A stretch of DNA of 64,000 nt from the NCBI RefSeq assembly GCF_963678635.1, contig NC_087063.1:31138599-31202598 (forward strand), in the 5' to 3' direction. Origin of the DNA: Symsagittifera roscoffensis. Taxonomy: Eukaryota; Xenacoelomorpha; Acoela; Convolutidae. Positions 10,557 to 22,352 of this stretch are shown piece by piece. The notes under the pieces are model-generated. The model was not told the DNA's origin, did not search any database, and saw nothing but the letters and a program-made list of their open reading frames with translations. Position numbers and translations under genes: made by a program. Within the stretch, counting starts at the first letter, position 1, and each line of letters opens with the position of its first letter.

Positions 10557-11498
10557 CCGCCCGTGGGATGTGCTCGGTGTCTCTAATGTAAACTGTAAAA
10601 TGGAGTGTAATAAGTTGGCAACCCGCAACAGTTTTTATAGAATCACCCTCCACTTTCCTCAGTATATCATCAATGTAATGGAGAAAAATGAATCTAATGG
10701 GCATTTCAAAATTATCTATAAATTGTCCTAAATCGGATATTGATTCGTTTTTCGTTCATTCTTTTAATGACAATGCCTGTTGAGCCTACTGTAGTAATTC
10801 AAGGTCAAGAAGACTTTTAGCGAGTCCTTGCCTTGCTCAGCTAGAGTTCGATCTTGCCTTTCCGACCATTTCTCTAGTTTGCTTTGATTGATCATTTTAA
10901 CACATGCTGTTGTTTTTTTTGGGACATGAGTATTTTTTAATGGAGGCCAGAGCTTTCAGCTACGCTTACGTTTTGCTACCTCTCTCCCCCTATTTAAGAT
11001 GCCTTTGATGTGTGTAAATAAAGTTGCCAACAGAAAAACACGAAATATATTCAAACGGAATAGTAAGAAAACACCAGAATTGAGCTGCTTTGCATCGCTA
11101 GCGTTTAAGTTAAAAAAGACGACATATTCTTCATTAAAAAAAAACGAAAAAAAAACTAGAAAAAAAATAAGAATGGAGATTGACATGCAAGGATTTTAAA
11201 TAACGGCATTTTAAATAAGGCGAGAGAGGTATCAAAATGTAGTGTAGCTGAAAACTCTGGTCTCCATTAAAAATTATATATGTTCAACAAAACAGCAAGT
11301 GTTAAAATGATCAATCAAAGCAAACTAGAGAAATGATCGGAAAGGCAAAATCGAACTCTAGTTGAGCAAGGCGAGGACTCGCTAAAAGCTCTTGTTGACA
11401 TTAAATTACTACTGTGGACTCAACAGGCCTTGTCCTTAAACGAATGAACAAAAAATGAATTATTATCCAATTTAAGACAAATTATAGATTATTTTTAA

Positions 11499-11989
11499 TT
11501 GCCCATTAGATTCATTTTTCTCCGTTACATTGATGATATACTGAGGACAGTGGGGGGTGATTCTAGAAAAGTGCTGCGGGCAGCCGGATTATTACACTGC
11601 ATTGTACAGTTTACATTAGAGACACCGAGCATATCCCAAAAGCTGGAGTTTTTTGATTTACAAATCAACAGAGATACAAACGGGGTTATTGACAGTGAAG
11701 GGTATCAGAAACCGATTGACACAATTATAAAACTATTATTTAAGAACTCCGCCCTTCGGTACAGTTTAAGCAAATGAAAACACTGTTTAACGTGTTTCCT
11801 GCAGTAAGCCCAAACAAAAAAAATCTTAAGAAACTATGGAAATCAAACGGAAACTGTGATTGGAAAACCAATATCCAGAGAATTCGCTGTTGCGCGTTGC
11901 CTCTCTACCCCTTGAAAAGATTGTCGAGGAAGGGGGCTAAGGCAAAAAACAGGTATTTTACAAAAAAAGTTTACAAAAAAATTGTTTGA
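11499..11989 (+). pseudogene. Best-preserved PLE RT motif C fragment
   Basis: An open stretch of 92 residues begins FIFLRYIDDILRTVGGDS, the catalytic motif C of a PLE RT with both aspartates intact. It continues through LLHCIVQFTLETPS, the FDLQINRDTNG strand and SEGYQKPIDT to NSALRYSLSK. An adjoining frame (11,774-11,989) covers the thumb start. Motifs A and B are not upstream on this strand: the preceding bases are the LEKLSER region. So this is a half enzyme even where the frame is open. Stops at 11,777 and 11,989 end it. Confidence 0.8.
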
Positions 11990-12389
11990 TAGAACTGTTC
12001 ACCATGTTTTCTGTAATAACACCCACGAAAAAAATTGAAAGAGCGGTACAAATCAATCGTAAACAGCAATTGGAAACAAAAAAGTTTCAAGAAGTCAAAA
12101 TATTGCGGCTTGGCTAGCCAGCCCTTGAAAAGATCATCGACAGGGTTGAAGGCTAAAAAAATGGCTGAGAATGGAAGCAATGCGTTTATATTAGCGTTTC
12201 ATCAGCCATCATAGGTGTCCAATTTTGGGAAAACCACAATCAAACATCAACGAAAAATTGCGCAGAGAACTGCGTGTAAAAAATTTGCGTGTTATCATTT
12301 GTAAAAAAAATTGCGTGTTATCAATTAACTGGTTGACATTTGAAAAAGCTGCATCAAGATAATGGGTAGCACTAAATCACTACCTATTG

Positions 12390-12527
12390 TTGCTTCCATA
12401 ACAGAACCTTATATCAAAACCCAATTGACTTTGAAACCATTTGATTTTATTAGGGCCGCTAGGTGAGTTTTTTATACAACTGATATCACCCCAACTAGAA
12501 CAACAATCACACTCAACCTAACTTATC
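12390..12527 (-). pseudogene. PHD-type zinc finger relic
   Basis: Same state as the 6,270-6,407 copy: VECDCCSSWGDISC with the core His replaced by Asp. The identical defect and identical flanking junction show the two loci share a recent common source. Confidence 0.55.
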
Positions 12528-12537
12528 AGTCCTGCAA

Positions 12538-13390
12538 CAGTTTTTTTAGTATCACCCTCCACTGTACTCAAATAATCATCAATGTAACGGAGAAAATGTA
12601 TCTAAAGGGCATTTAAAAATAACCTATGAATGGTCTTAAATTGGATATTAATTCATTTTTTCTTCATTCATTTAATGACAATGCATATTGAGCCTACTGT
12701 AGTAATTAAAGGTCAACAAGAGCTTTTAGCGAGTCCTCGCCTTGCTCAACTAGAGTTCGATTTTGCCTTTCCGGTTTTATCTCTAGTTTGCTTCGATTGA
12801 TCATTTTAACACTTGCTGCTGTTTTTTTGGAAAATGAGTATTTTTAATGGAGGCCAGAGCTTTCAGCTACGCTACGTTTTGCTACCTCTCCCGCCCTAGG
12901 GTGGGAGAGGTAGGATGACATTAATCCTGCATATAAAAGTAACCTATTTGAGACTCAATTTGAGGTTTTTGATTGTTACCTTGGTGGAATGGTGCAATTA
13001 TCACATCTTAGCAGTTCTTTTAGTTTTTTTCCCGTTTTTTGTTAGTTGATGATTTCGTCGTCTGTTTTTTAACTTAAACGCCAGCGATGCAAAGCTCAAA
13101 TTTGTTGTTTTTCTAATATTCCGTTTGACTACATATCGTATTTTTCTGTGGGCAATTTTTTTTGAGCATGATTGGTTGTTGATCCAGCTAAAAACTTTCA
13201 CTCATTTTTTTATATTTTTTAGTTCTGTTTTCAGCTTTCAGGAGTTTACACACTCTCAATTTCATGTGCCTCGTAAGTGTTTTGCTGCTCTTCCTAGACT
13301 ATTAATCAAAAAGTGTGATTTTTCTCGAATTCAATTATCCCTATATATACTTTCAATGATTTTTCCCCAGTTTTAACTCTATCAAAATAA
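12538..13390. repeat. R-orientation 5' half
   Basis: RT end, LEKLSER region, the 32-bp palindrome at 12,882-12,913 and the basic 5' region follow in R order up to the next boundary palindrome. The minus-strand reading at 13,201-13,001 shows the basic stretch IAHRKIRYVVKRNIRKT common to 5' regions. Confidence 0.75.
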
Positions 13391-13513
13391 TTAGGCTAAA
13401 AGGCTGCAGTGAAGTTTACACATTAAGGTCGAAAAATGTTGGTTTGTATTTTCTTTAGAGTTAAATTTTTTTCAGACTTATTGTGTGAACTTCATTCCAG
13501 CCTTTTAGCCTAA
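13391..13513. repeat. Unit-boundary palindrome 3
   Basis: Arms TTAGGCTAAAAGGCTGC and CAGCCTTTTAGCCTAA with a loop of about 45 bases. R 5' end lies on the left and R 3' end on the right. Confidence 0.9.
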
Positions 13514-14535
13514 TTGTTGTGGTCGCGTTATTAAACAGATGTAAATGAGTGATGTTTATGTCTGTTTGTCAAGCCCTTTTAAAGGGTTTTAAAGGCAGGG
13601 GAAGGGGATCATCATTTTTGACGAAGGATATAACTGAAAATGGCTTGAAGAAACCTCTGAATGTGAACCGCTGCATCTGCTGAGCTCTTCTGAGATTGTT
13701 TCTTTTTTTTAAAATTTTTGAATAATGATTTCAAGATAATTCAATTGATTTTTTGGTGATCAATAACCGACTGTCATCGGTTAGTTGATTCTCCTAAAGT
13801 CTAGTCAAAATCTTTTTTCAGCAATTACGCTGTGCAAAGAAATGAAAAAAATTTAGAATAAACCGGCAACGTTTTCTTACGACCATCAGGACTGATAAGT
13901 TAGGTTGAGTGTGATTGTTGTTCTAGCTGGGGTCATATCAGTTGTGTAAAAGATTCATCTAGCGCCCATAAGAAAATCAGATAGTTTCAAGCTCAATTAT
14001 GTTTTGATGTAAGATTCTGTTAAGGAAGTAACAATAGGTAATTTTTTAGTGCTACCCCCGTTATTTTGTAAATTCCTACAAAACATCCCGTTATTTTGTA
14101 AATTCAAAAAACTCCAGCTTCTGGGATGTGCTCGGTGTCTCTAATGTAAACTGTAAAATGGAGTGTAATAAGTTGGCAAACCGCAACAGTTTTTATAGAA
14201 TCACCCTCCACTTTCCTCAGTATATCATCAATGTAATGGAGAAAAATGAATCTAATGGGCATTTCAAAATTATCTATAATTTGTCTTAAATTGGATATAA
14301 ATTAGTTTTTCGTTCATTCTTTTAATGACAATGCCTGTTGAGCCTACTGTAGTAATTCAATGTCAACGACAGCTTTTAGCGAGTCCTTGCCTTGCTCAGC
14401 TAGAGTTCAATCTTGCCTTTCCGACCATTTCTCTAGTTTGCTTTGATTGATCATTTTAACACTTGCTGAGTATTTTTTAATGGAGGCCAGAGCTTTCAGC
14501 TACGCTACGTTTTGCTACCTCTCTCGCCCTATTTA
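13514..14535. repeat. R-orientation unit lacking its thumb
   Basis: A PHD block on + (13,914-14,033, broken by a TAG at the tryptophan position) is followed at 14,056 by an abrupt jump into the RT block at CCCGTTATTTTGTAAATTCC, deleting the hairpin and thumb segments. The RT and LEKLSER regions then run R to the switch into F at about 14,536. Confidence 0.75.
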
Positions 14536-14875
14536 GGATGCCGTTGATGTGTGTAAATAAAATTGCCAACAGAAAAACACCAAATATAGTCAAACGGAAT
14601 AGTAAGAAAACACCAGAATTGAGCTGCTTTGCATCGCTGGCGCTTAAGTTAAAAAAGACGACATATTCTTCATTTAAAAAAAAACGAAAAAAAACTAGAA
14701 AAAATATAAGAACGGAGGTTGACATGCAAGGACGGATGGTACACACGTCAACGGCATTTTAAATAAGGCGAGAGAGATATCAAAATAAAGTGTAGCTGAA
14801 AACTCAGGTCTCCATTAAAAATTATATATGTCCAAAAAAACAGCAAGTGTTAAAATGATAATCAAAGCAAACTAG

Positions 14876-17230
14876 AGGAATGATCGGAAAGGCAAGATCG
14901 AACTCTAGTTGAGCAAGGCGAGGACTCGCTAAAAGCTCTTGTTGACATTAAATTACTACAGTGGACTCAACAGGCCTTGCCTTAAATGAATGAACAAAAA
15001 ATGAATTATTATCCAATTTAAGACAAATTATAGATTATTTTTAAATGCCCATTAGATTCATTTTTCTCCGTTAGATTGATGATATACTGAAGACAAGGGA
15101 GGGTGATTCGAGAAAAGTGCTGCGGGCAGCCAGATTATTACACTGCATTTTACAGTTTACATTAGAGACACCGATCATATCCCAAAAGCTGGAGTTTTCT
15201 GAATTTACAAAATAACAGAGATACAAACGGGGTTATTGACTGTGAAGGGTATCAGAAACCGACTGACACAATTATAAAACTACTATTTAGAAACTCCGCC
15301 CTTCGGTACAGTTTAAGCAAATGAAAACACTGTTTAACGTGTTTTCTGCAGTAAGCCCAAACGAAAAAAATCTTAAGAAACTATGGAAATCAAACGTAAA
15401 CAGTGATTGGAAAACCAATATCCAGAGAATTCGCTGCTGCGCGTTGCCTCTCTACCCCTTGAAAAGATTGTCGAGGAAAGGGGCTAAGGCAAAAAAAACA
15501 GGTATTTTACAAAAAGTTTACAAAAAAATCGATTGATGGAACTGTTCACCATGTTTTCCGTAATAACACCCACAAAAAAAATTGAAAGAGCGGTACAAAT
15601 CATTCGTAAACAGCAATTGGAAACAAAAAAATTTCATGAAGTCAAAATATTGCGGCTTGGCTAGCCGGCCCTTGAAAAGATCATCGACAGGGTTGAAGGC
15701 TATAAATATGGCTGAGAATGGAAGCAATGCATTTATATTAGCGTTTCATCAGCCATCATAGTGGTCCAACTTTGGGAAAAACACAATCAAACATCAAAAA
15801 AAAATTGCGCAAGAGTAACAAGGCGCAGAGAACTGCGTGTAAAAAAATTGCGTGTTATCATTTGTAAAAAAAAAACTGCGTGTTATCAATAAATTGGTTG
15901 ACATTTGAAATGGCTGCATCAAGATAATGGGGTAGCACTAAATCATTACCTATTGTTGCTTCCATAACAGAGTCTTACATCAAAACCCAATTGACATTGA
16001 AACCATTTGATTTTATTAGGGGCGCTAGTTGAGTCTTTTACACAACTGATATGACCCCAACTAGAACAACAATCACACTCAACCTAACTTATCAGTCCTG
16101 ATGGTTTTAAGAAAACGTTGCCGGTACTTTCTAGGTTGTTTTTTTTCCTTCCTTGGCACAGCGTAACTGTAAAAAAACGAGTTTGACTTGACTTTAGGAG
16201 AATGAACTCACCCATGTTAGTCGATTTGTGAGAAACTTATAAATCACAAAAAAAAACAATCAAATTATCTTGAAAACATAATATAAAAACTTTGAACAAA
16301 GAAAAACCTCACACGAGCTTAGCAGATCCGGCGGTTCACATTCAGAAGACTCTATGAGCCATTTTCAATTACTCCTTGCCCAAAAATGATTATCTCCTGC
16401 CCTTGTCTCTAAAAGCCTTTAAAAGGCACTTGAAAAACAGACAAAAAGTATGTAATTTAACCTTTTTCAACCTTTTTGTGTAAACTTCATTCCAGCTTTT
16501 TAGCCTAATTATTGTGATAGAATTAAAACTGGGAAAACATCATTGAAGGTATATATACGGATATTTGAATTCGAAACAATTCACCTTTTTTTGATTAATA
16601 GTCTAGGTAGAGCAGCGAACCACTTACGAGGCAGATGAAAGTGAGAATGTGTAAAATCCTGAAAGCTGAAAACAGAACTGAAAACAAAATTTGAGTGAAA
16701 ATTTTTAGCTGGATCACCAGCCAATCAGGCTCAAAAAAAATGCCCATAGAAAAATACGATATATAGTCAAACGGAAATGTTAAAAAAATACATAAATTGA
16801 GCTTTGCATCGCTCGCGTTTAAATTTAAAAAAAGACGACATTTTGTTCATTTAACAATGAAACGAAAAAAAGACTAGAAGATTTCCTAAGATGTAAGATG
16901 TGATAATAGCACCATTATTAAAAAGGTAACGATGAAAATTCCCAAAATGAGTCTCAATTTATTCCAACACAACTTGACATTAGTTTTGAACAGTTTTTTT
17001 GCAAGAAACAAAAAGTCGAAAAAATTGTAACTTATCAAAACACTGCGCTTTGCTTGCATCCATAGCTAACACAAACATTATAAATACGCAGGAAATCAGC
17101 CTTTAAGTTTAGTACGAACAGGGAATTGAGGTGTTCTCTGTTTTGAGCCGTCCAGAGTTTTCTTAAAAATATAAGAACGGAGATTGACATGCAAGGACGG
17201 ATGGTAGCAAATTAGAGAAGTGATCGGAAA
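14876..17230 (+). repeat. Tandem monomer 1 (2,355 bp)
   Basis: This is the first of three head-to-tail F monomers, counted from AGCAAACTAG. Order: LEKLSER region, RT (15,060-15,300, with a damaged YIDD), thumb (15,321-15,727), hairpin segment, PHD block on minus (15,946-16,083), motif-B-like block on minus, one palindrome arm (16,470-16,510), 5' basic region. Its left junction still has the full 5' sequence before LEKLSER, unlike monomers 2 and 3, so it looks like the founder of the tandem. Confidence 0.9.
15946..16083 (-). pseudogene. PHD-type zinc finger, ligands intact
   Basis: On minus, VECDCCSSWGHISC then SAPNKIKWFQCQLGFDVRLCYG. The central C-x2-C, H-x2-C and the tryptophan are present. 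The last pair keeps only its first Cys (QCQLG), with another Cys seven residues on. A stop separates it from the upstream motif-B-like part. Confidence 0.65.
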
Positions 17231-17419
17231 AGCAAACTAGAGAAGTGATCGGAAAGGCAAGATCGAACTCTGGTTGAGCAAGGCGAGGACTCCCTAAAAC
17301 CTTTTGTTGACATTAAATTACTACAGTGGACTCAACAGGCATTGTCCTTAAATGAATGAAGAAAAAATGAATTATTATCCAATTTAAGACAAATTATAGA
17401 TTATTTTTAAATGCCCATT

Positions 17420-17968
17420 AGATTCATTTTTCTCCGTTAGATTGATGATATACTGAAGACAAGGGAGGGTGATTCGAGAAAAGTGCTGCGGGCAGCCAGA
17501 TTATTACACTGCATTTTACAGTTTACATTAGAGACACCGATCATTTCCCAAAAGCTGGAGCTTTTTGAATTTACAAAATAACAGAGATACAAACGGGGTT
17601 ATTGACTGTGAAGGGTATCAGAAACCGACTGACACAATTATAAAACTATTATTTAAGAACTCCGCCCTTCGGTACAGTTTAAGCAAATGAAAACACTGTT
17701 TAACGTGTTTCCTGCAGTAAGCCCAAACAAAAAAAATCTTAAGAAACTATGGAAATCAAACGGAAACTGTGATTGGAAAACCAATATCCAGAGAATTCGC
17801 TGCTGCGCGTTGCTTCTCTACCCCTTGGAAAAATTGTCGAGGAAGGGGGCTAAGGCAAAAAACAGGTATTTTACAAAAAAGTTTACAAAAAAATCGATTG
17901 ATAGAACTGTTCACCATGTTTTCCGTAATAACACCCACAAAAAAAATTGAAAGAGCGGTACAAATCAT
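17420..17968 (+). pseudogene. PLE RT palm and thumb fragment, monomer 2
   Basis: The RT block has R-IDDILKT with the Tyr lost (AGATTGATGAT), then QFTLETPI, the palm strand and QKPTDT-like sequence in shifting frames. An 87-residue open stretch (17,687-17,950) spans the thumb, ending ...RTVHHVF and NNTHKKN in partly overlapping frames. The thumb signature TVHHVF...AVQIIRKQQLETKK matches the pattern known in PLEs. Confidence 0.7.
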
Positions 17969-18307
17969 TCGTAAACAGCAATTGGAAACAAAAAAATTTC
18001 ATGAAGTTAAAATGTTGCGGCTTGGCTAGCCAGCCCTTGAAAAGATCATCGACAGGGTTGAAGGCCATAAATATGGCTGAGAATGGAAGCAATGCATTTA
18101 TATTAGCGTTTCATCAGCCATCATAGTGGTCCAACTTTGGGAAAACCACAATCAAACATCAACAAAAAATTGCGCAAGAGTAACAAGGAGCAGAGAACTG
18201 CGTGTAAAAAAATTGCGTGTTATCATTTGTAAAAAAAACTGCGTGTTATCAATAAATTGGTTGACATTTGAAAAGGCTGCATCAAGATAATGGGGAGCAC
18301 TAAATCA

Positions 18308-18674
18308 TTACCTATTGTTGCTTCCATAACAGAGTCTTACATCAAAACCCAATTGACATTGAAACCATTTGATTTTATTAGGGGCGCTAGTTAAGTCTTC
18401 TACACAACTGATATGACCCCAACTAGAACAACAATCACACTCAACGTAATTTATCAGTCCTGATGGTTTTAAGAAAACGTTGCCGGTACTTTCTAGGTTG
18501 TTTTTTTTCCTTCCTTGGCACAGCGTAACTTTTAAAAACCATTTTGACTTGAATTTCGGAGAATGAACTCACCCATGTTAGTCGATTTGTGAGAAACTTA
18601 TAAATCACAAAAAAAACAATCAAAATATCTTGAAAACATAATATAAAAACTTTGAACAAAAAGAAAAACCTCAC
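18308..18674 (-). pseudogene. PLE motif B-like segment plus PHD finger (monomer 2)
   Basis: The minus strand first reads FLTNRLTWVSSFSEIQVKM (18,674-18,441), which lines up by eye with PLE motif B and the following helix (FYKQxDGLAMGSPLxxxLAN), although the key G and A residues have changed. In another frame, open from about 18,568 to 18,308, comes the finger: ESTGNVFLKPSGLINYVECD, CCSSWGHISC, then KIKWFQCQLGFDVRLC. Here no stop precedes the finger. A frameshift separates the two parts. Confidence 0.6.
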
Positions 18675-20047
18675 ACGAGCTTAGCAGATCCGGCGGTTCA
18701 CATTCAGAAGACTCTTTGAGTCATTTTCAGTTACTCCTTGCCCAAAAATGATTATCTCCTGCCCTTGTCTCTAAAAGCCTTTAAAAGGCACTTGAAAAAC
18801 AGACATAAAGTATGTAATTTAACCTTTTTCAACCTTTTTGTGTAAACTTCATTCCAGCCTTTTAGCCTAATTATTGTGATAGAATTAAAACTGGGAAAAC
18901 ATCATTGAAGGTATATATATGGATATTTGAATTCGAAAAAATTCACCTTTTTTGATTAATAGTCTAGGTAGAGCAGCGAACAACTTACGAGGCAGATGAA
19001 AGTGAGAATGTGTAAAATCCTGAAAGCTGAAAACAGAACTGAAAACAAAATTTGAGTGAAAATTTTTAGCTGGATCACCAACCAATCAGGCTCAAAAAAA
19101 ATGCCCATAGAAAAATACGATATATAGTCAAACGGAATACTAAAAAAATACATAAATTGAGCTTTGCATCGCTCGCGTTTAAATTTAAAAAAAGACGACA
19201 TTTTGTTCATTTAACAATGAAACGAAAAAAAGACTAGAAGATTTCCTAAGATGTAAGATGTGATAATAGCACCATTATTAAAAAGGTAACGATGAAAATT
19301 CCCAAAATGAGTCTCAATTTATTCCAACACAACTTGACATTAGTTTTGAACAGTTTTTTTGCAAGAAACAAAACGTCGAAAAAATTGTAACTTATCAAAA
19401 CACTGCGCTTTGCTTGCATCCATAGCTAACACAAACATTATAAATACGCAGGAAATCAGCCTTTAAGTTTAGTACGAACAGGGAATTGAGGTGTTCTCTG
19501 TTTTGAGCCGTCCAGAGTTTTCTTAAAAAATATAAGAACGGAGATCGACATGCAAGGACGGATGGTAGCAAATTAGAGAAGTGATCGGAAAAGCAAACTA
19601 GAGAAGTGATCGGAAAGGCAAGATCGAACTCTGGTTGAGCAAGGCGAGGACTCCCTAAAACCTTTTGTTGACATTAAATTACTACAGTGGACTCAACAGG
19701 CATTGTCCTTAAATGAATGAAGAAAAAATGAATTATTATCCAATTTAAGACAAATTATAGATTATTTTTAAATGCCCATTAGATTCATTTTTCTCCGTTA
19801 GATTGATGATATACTGAAGACAAGGGAGGGTGATTCGAGAAAAGTGCTGCGGGCAGCCAGATTATTACACTGCATTTTACAGTTTACATTAGAGACACCG
19901 ATCATTTCCCAAAAGCTGGAGCTTTTTGAATTTACAAAATAACAGAGATACAAACGGGGTTATTGACTGTGAAGGGTATCAGAAACCGACTGACACAATT
20001 ATAAAACTATTATTTAAGAACTCCGCCCTTCGGTACAGTTTAAGCAA

Positions 20048-20454
20048 ATGAAAACACTGTTTAACGTGTTTCCTGCAGTAAGCCCAAACAAAAAAAATCT
20101 TAAGAAACTATGGAAATCAAACGTAAACAGTGATTGGAAAACCAATGTCCAGAGAATTCGCTGCTGCGCGTTGCTTCTCTACCCCTTGGAAAGATTGTCG
20201 AGGAAGGGGGCTAAGGCAAAAAAACAGGTATTTTACAAAAAAGTTTACAAAAAAATCGATTGATAGAACTGTTCACCATGTTTTCCGTAATAACACCCAC
20301 AAAAAAAATTGAAAGAGCGGTACAAATCATTCGTAAACAGCAATTGGAAACAAAAAAATTTCATGAAGTTAAAATGTTGCGGCTTGGCTAGCCAGCCCTT
20401 GAAAAGATCATCGACAGGATTGAAGGCCATAAATATGGCTGAGAATGGAAGCAA
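20048..20454 (+). pseudogene. PLE thumb fragment, monomer 3
   Basis: Open stretches at 20,048-20,263 and 20,130-20,312 cover the same DNA in two frames. The second carries RTVHHVFRNNTHKKN, continuing in a third frame as ERAVQIIRKQQLETKKF. Together they trace the PLE thumb helix pair, so at least two frameshifts have accumulated. Confidence 0.65.
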
Positions 20455-20669
20455 TGCATTTATATTAGCGTTTCATCAGCCATCATAGTGGTCCAACTTT
20501 GGGAAAACCACAATCAAACATCAACAAAAAATTGCGCAAGTGTAACAAGGAGCAGAGAACTGCGTGTAAAAAAATTGCGTGTTATCATTTGTAAAAAAAA
20601 CTGCGTGTTATCAATAAATTGGTTGACATTTGAAAAGGCTGCATCAAGATAATGGGGAGCACTAAATCA

Positions 20670-20885
20670 TTACCTATTGTTGCTTCCATAACAGAGTCTT
20701 ACATCAAAACCCAATTGACATTGAAACCATTTGATTTTATTAGGGGCGCTAGTTGAGTCTTCTACACAACTGATATGACCCCAACTAGAACAACAATCAC
20801 ACTCAACGTAATTTATCAGTCCTGATGGTTTTAAGAAAACGTTGCCGGTACTTTCTAGGTTGTTTTTTTTCCTTCCTTGGCACAC
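20670..20885 (-). pseudogene. Open PHD-type finger frame, best copy
   Basis: A 71-residue open frame with a start codon (MCQGRKKNNLESTGN). It contains the central C-D-C-C core, SSWGHISC, a variable loop VEDSTSAPNKIK, then WFQCQLGFD. This is the PHD pattern C-x2-C-x4-H-x2-C...W-x2-C. The first Cys pair is poor (one Cys in MCQG) and the last Cys is missing. The ATG exists only because of a local base change (CACACATTAAC), so it is not evidence of a real start. PHD fingers usually bind histone H3 tails; whether this one did is unknown. Confidence 0.65.
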
Positions 20886-22352
20886 ATTAACTGTTAAAAA
20901 ACATTTTGACTTGAATTTCGGAGAATGAACTCACCCATGTTAGTCGATTTGTGAGAAACTTATAAATCACAAAAAAAAACAATCAAAATATCTTGAAAAC
21001 ACAATATAAAAACTTTGAACAAAAAGAAAAACCTCACACGAGCTTAGCAGATCCGGCGGTTCACATTCAGAAGACTCTTTGAGTCATTTTCAGTTACTCC
21101 TTGCCCAAAAATGATTATCTCCTGCCCTTGTCTCTAAAAGCCTTTAAAAGGCACTTGAAAAACAGACATAAAGTATGTAATTTAACCTTTTTCAACCTTT
21201 TTGTGTAAACTTCATTCCAGCCTTTTAGCCTAATTATTGTGATAGAATTAAAACTGGGAAAACATCATTGAAGGTATATATATGGATATTTGATTTCGAA
21301 AAAATTCACCTTTTTTGATTAATAGTCTAGGTAGAGCAGCGAACAACTTACGAGGCAGATGAAAGTGAGAATGTGTAAAATCCTGAAAGCTGAAAACAGA
21401 ACTGAAAACAAAATTTGAGTGAAAATTTTTAGCTGGATCACCAACCAATCAGGCTCAAAAAAAATGCCCATAGAAAAATACGATATATAGTCAAATGGAA
21501 TACTAAACAAATACATAAATTGAGCTTTGCATCGCTCGCGTTTAAATTAAAAAAAAAACGACATTTTGTTCATTTAACAATGAAACGAAAAAAAGACTAG
21601 AAGATTTCCTAAGATGTGATAATAGCACCATTATTAAAAAGGTAACGATGAAAATTCCCAAAATGAGTCTCAATTTATTCCAACACAACTTGACATTAGT
21701 TTTGAAAAATTTTTTGCAAGAAACAAAAAGTCGAAAAAATTGTAACTTATCAAAACACTGCGCTTTGCTTGCATCCATAGCTAACACAAACATTATAAAT
21801 ACGCAGCAAATCAGCCTTTAAGTTTAGTACGAACAGGGAATTGAGATGTTCTCTGTTTTGAGCCGTCCAGAGTTTTCACAAAAAAAATATAAGAACGGAG
21901 ATTGACATGCAAGGACGGATGGTAGCAAATTAGAGAAGTGATCGGAAAAGCAAACTAGAGAAGTGATCGGAAAGGCAAGATCGAACTCTGGTTGAGCAAG
22001 GCGAGGACTCCCTAAAACCTTTTGTTGACATTAAATTACTACAGTGGGCTCAACAGGCATTGTCCTTAAATGAATGAACGAAAAATTCATGATGAAAACA
22101 TTTTTGCTATCAAATAGGGTAATCGCTGTTTTTATGGATTTTCCTCAGGTTCATTTTTTTGTACCATAAAATATTGAATAGCAATAAGGGCTTTTCTTCT
22201 CAGATGAAAATAAGGAATGATAATTTTATAGTTGTACTGGAGAATAAATCCAAAATAATTGATTTTGTTGTTTAAGTCATAATTGTTGCCATTAATTTGG
22301 GGGTGGTCGGATTTATCGCTGGGTCCTTTTTTTTGTTAAAAGTGAATGCTTT

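Larger units (their letters stand above)
10981..12537. repeat. F-orientation unit joined to R at 12,537
   Basis: After the switch at GATGCCTTTGATGTGTGT the unit runs F: basic 5' region, a short internal duplication near 11,190 (ATTTTAAATAACGGCATTTTAAATAAGG), LEKLSER block, RT, thumb, the ATGGCTGA...TCAGCCAT hairpin segment and the PHD block (minus, 12,390-12,527). It ends with the same CAGTCCTGCAACAG chimeric junction seen at 6,420. Confidence 0.8.
17231..19591 (+). repeat. Tandem monomer 2 (2,361 bp)
   Basis: Differs from monomer 1 and 3 at few positions. Its left junction carries a deletion of about 165 bases between GGACGGATGGT and AGCAAATTAG plus a 25-base duplication (AGCAAATTAGAGAAGTGATC repeated as AGCAAACTAG...). 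The same junction is repeated at the start of monomer 3 and of the partial fourth copy, which fits amplification by unequal crossing-over or rolling-circle copying of one variant. Confidence 0.92.
19592..21948 (+). repeat. Tandem monomer 3 (2,357 bp)
   Basis: Third head-to-tail copy. It holds RT (19,786-20,045), thumb (20,048-20,454), PHD frame on minus (20,670-20,885), a single palindrome arm (about 21,200-21,235) and the 5' basic region (complement of 21,516-21,248). A partial fourth copy continues to about 22,085 before sequence changes abruptly at AAAAATTCATGATG. Confidence 0.92.

Noticed and set aside
14876-22085. A GIY-YIG endonuclease encoded in the satellite monomer
   Set aside because: The region after the thumb gives only vague similarity in any frame, and the opposite strand there carries the PHD block. 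No GIY or YIG motif or H..R..EH pattern found.
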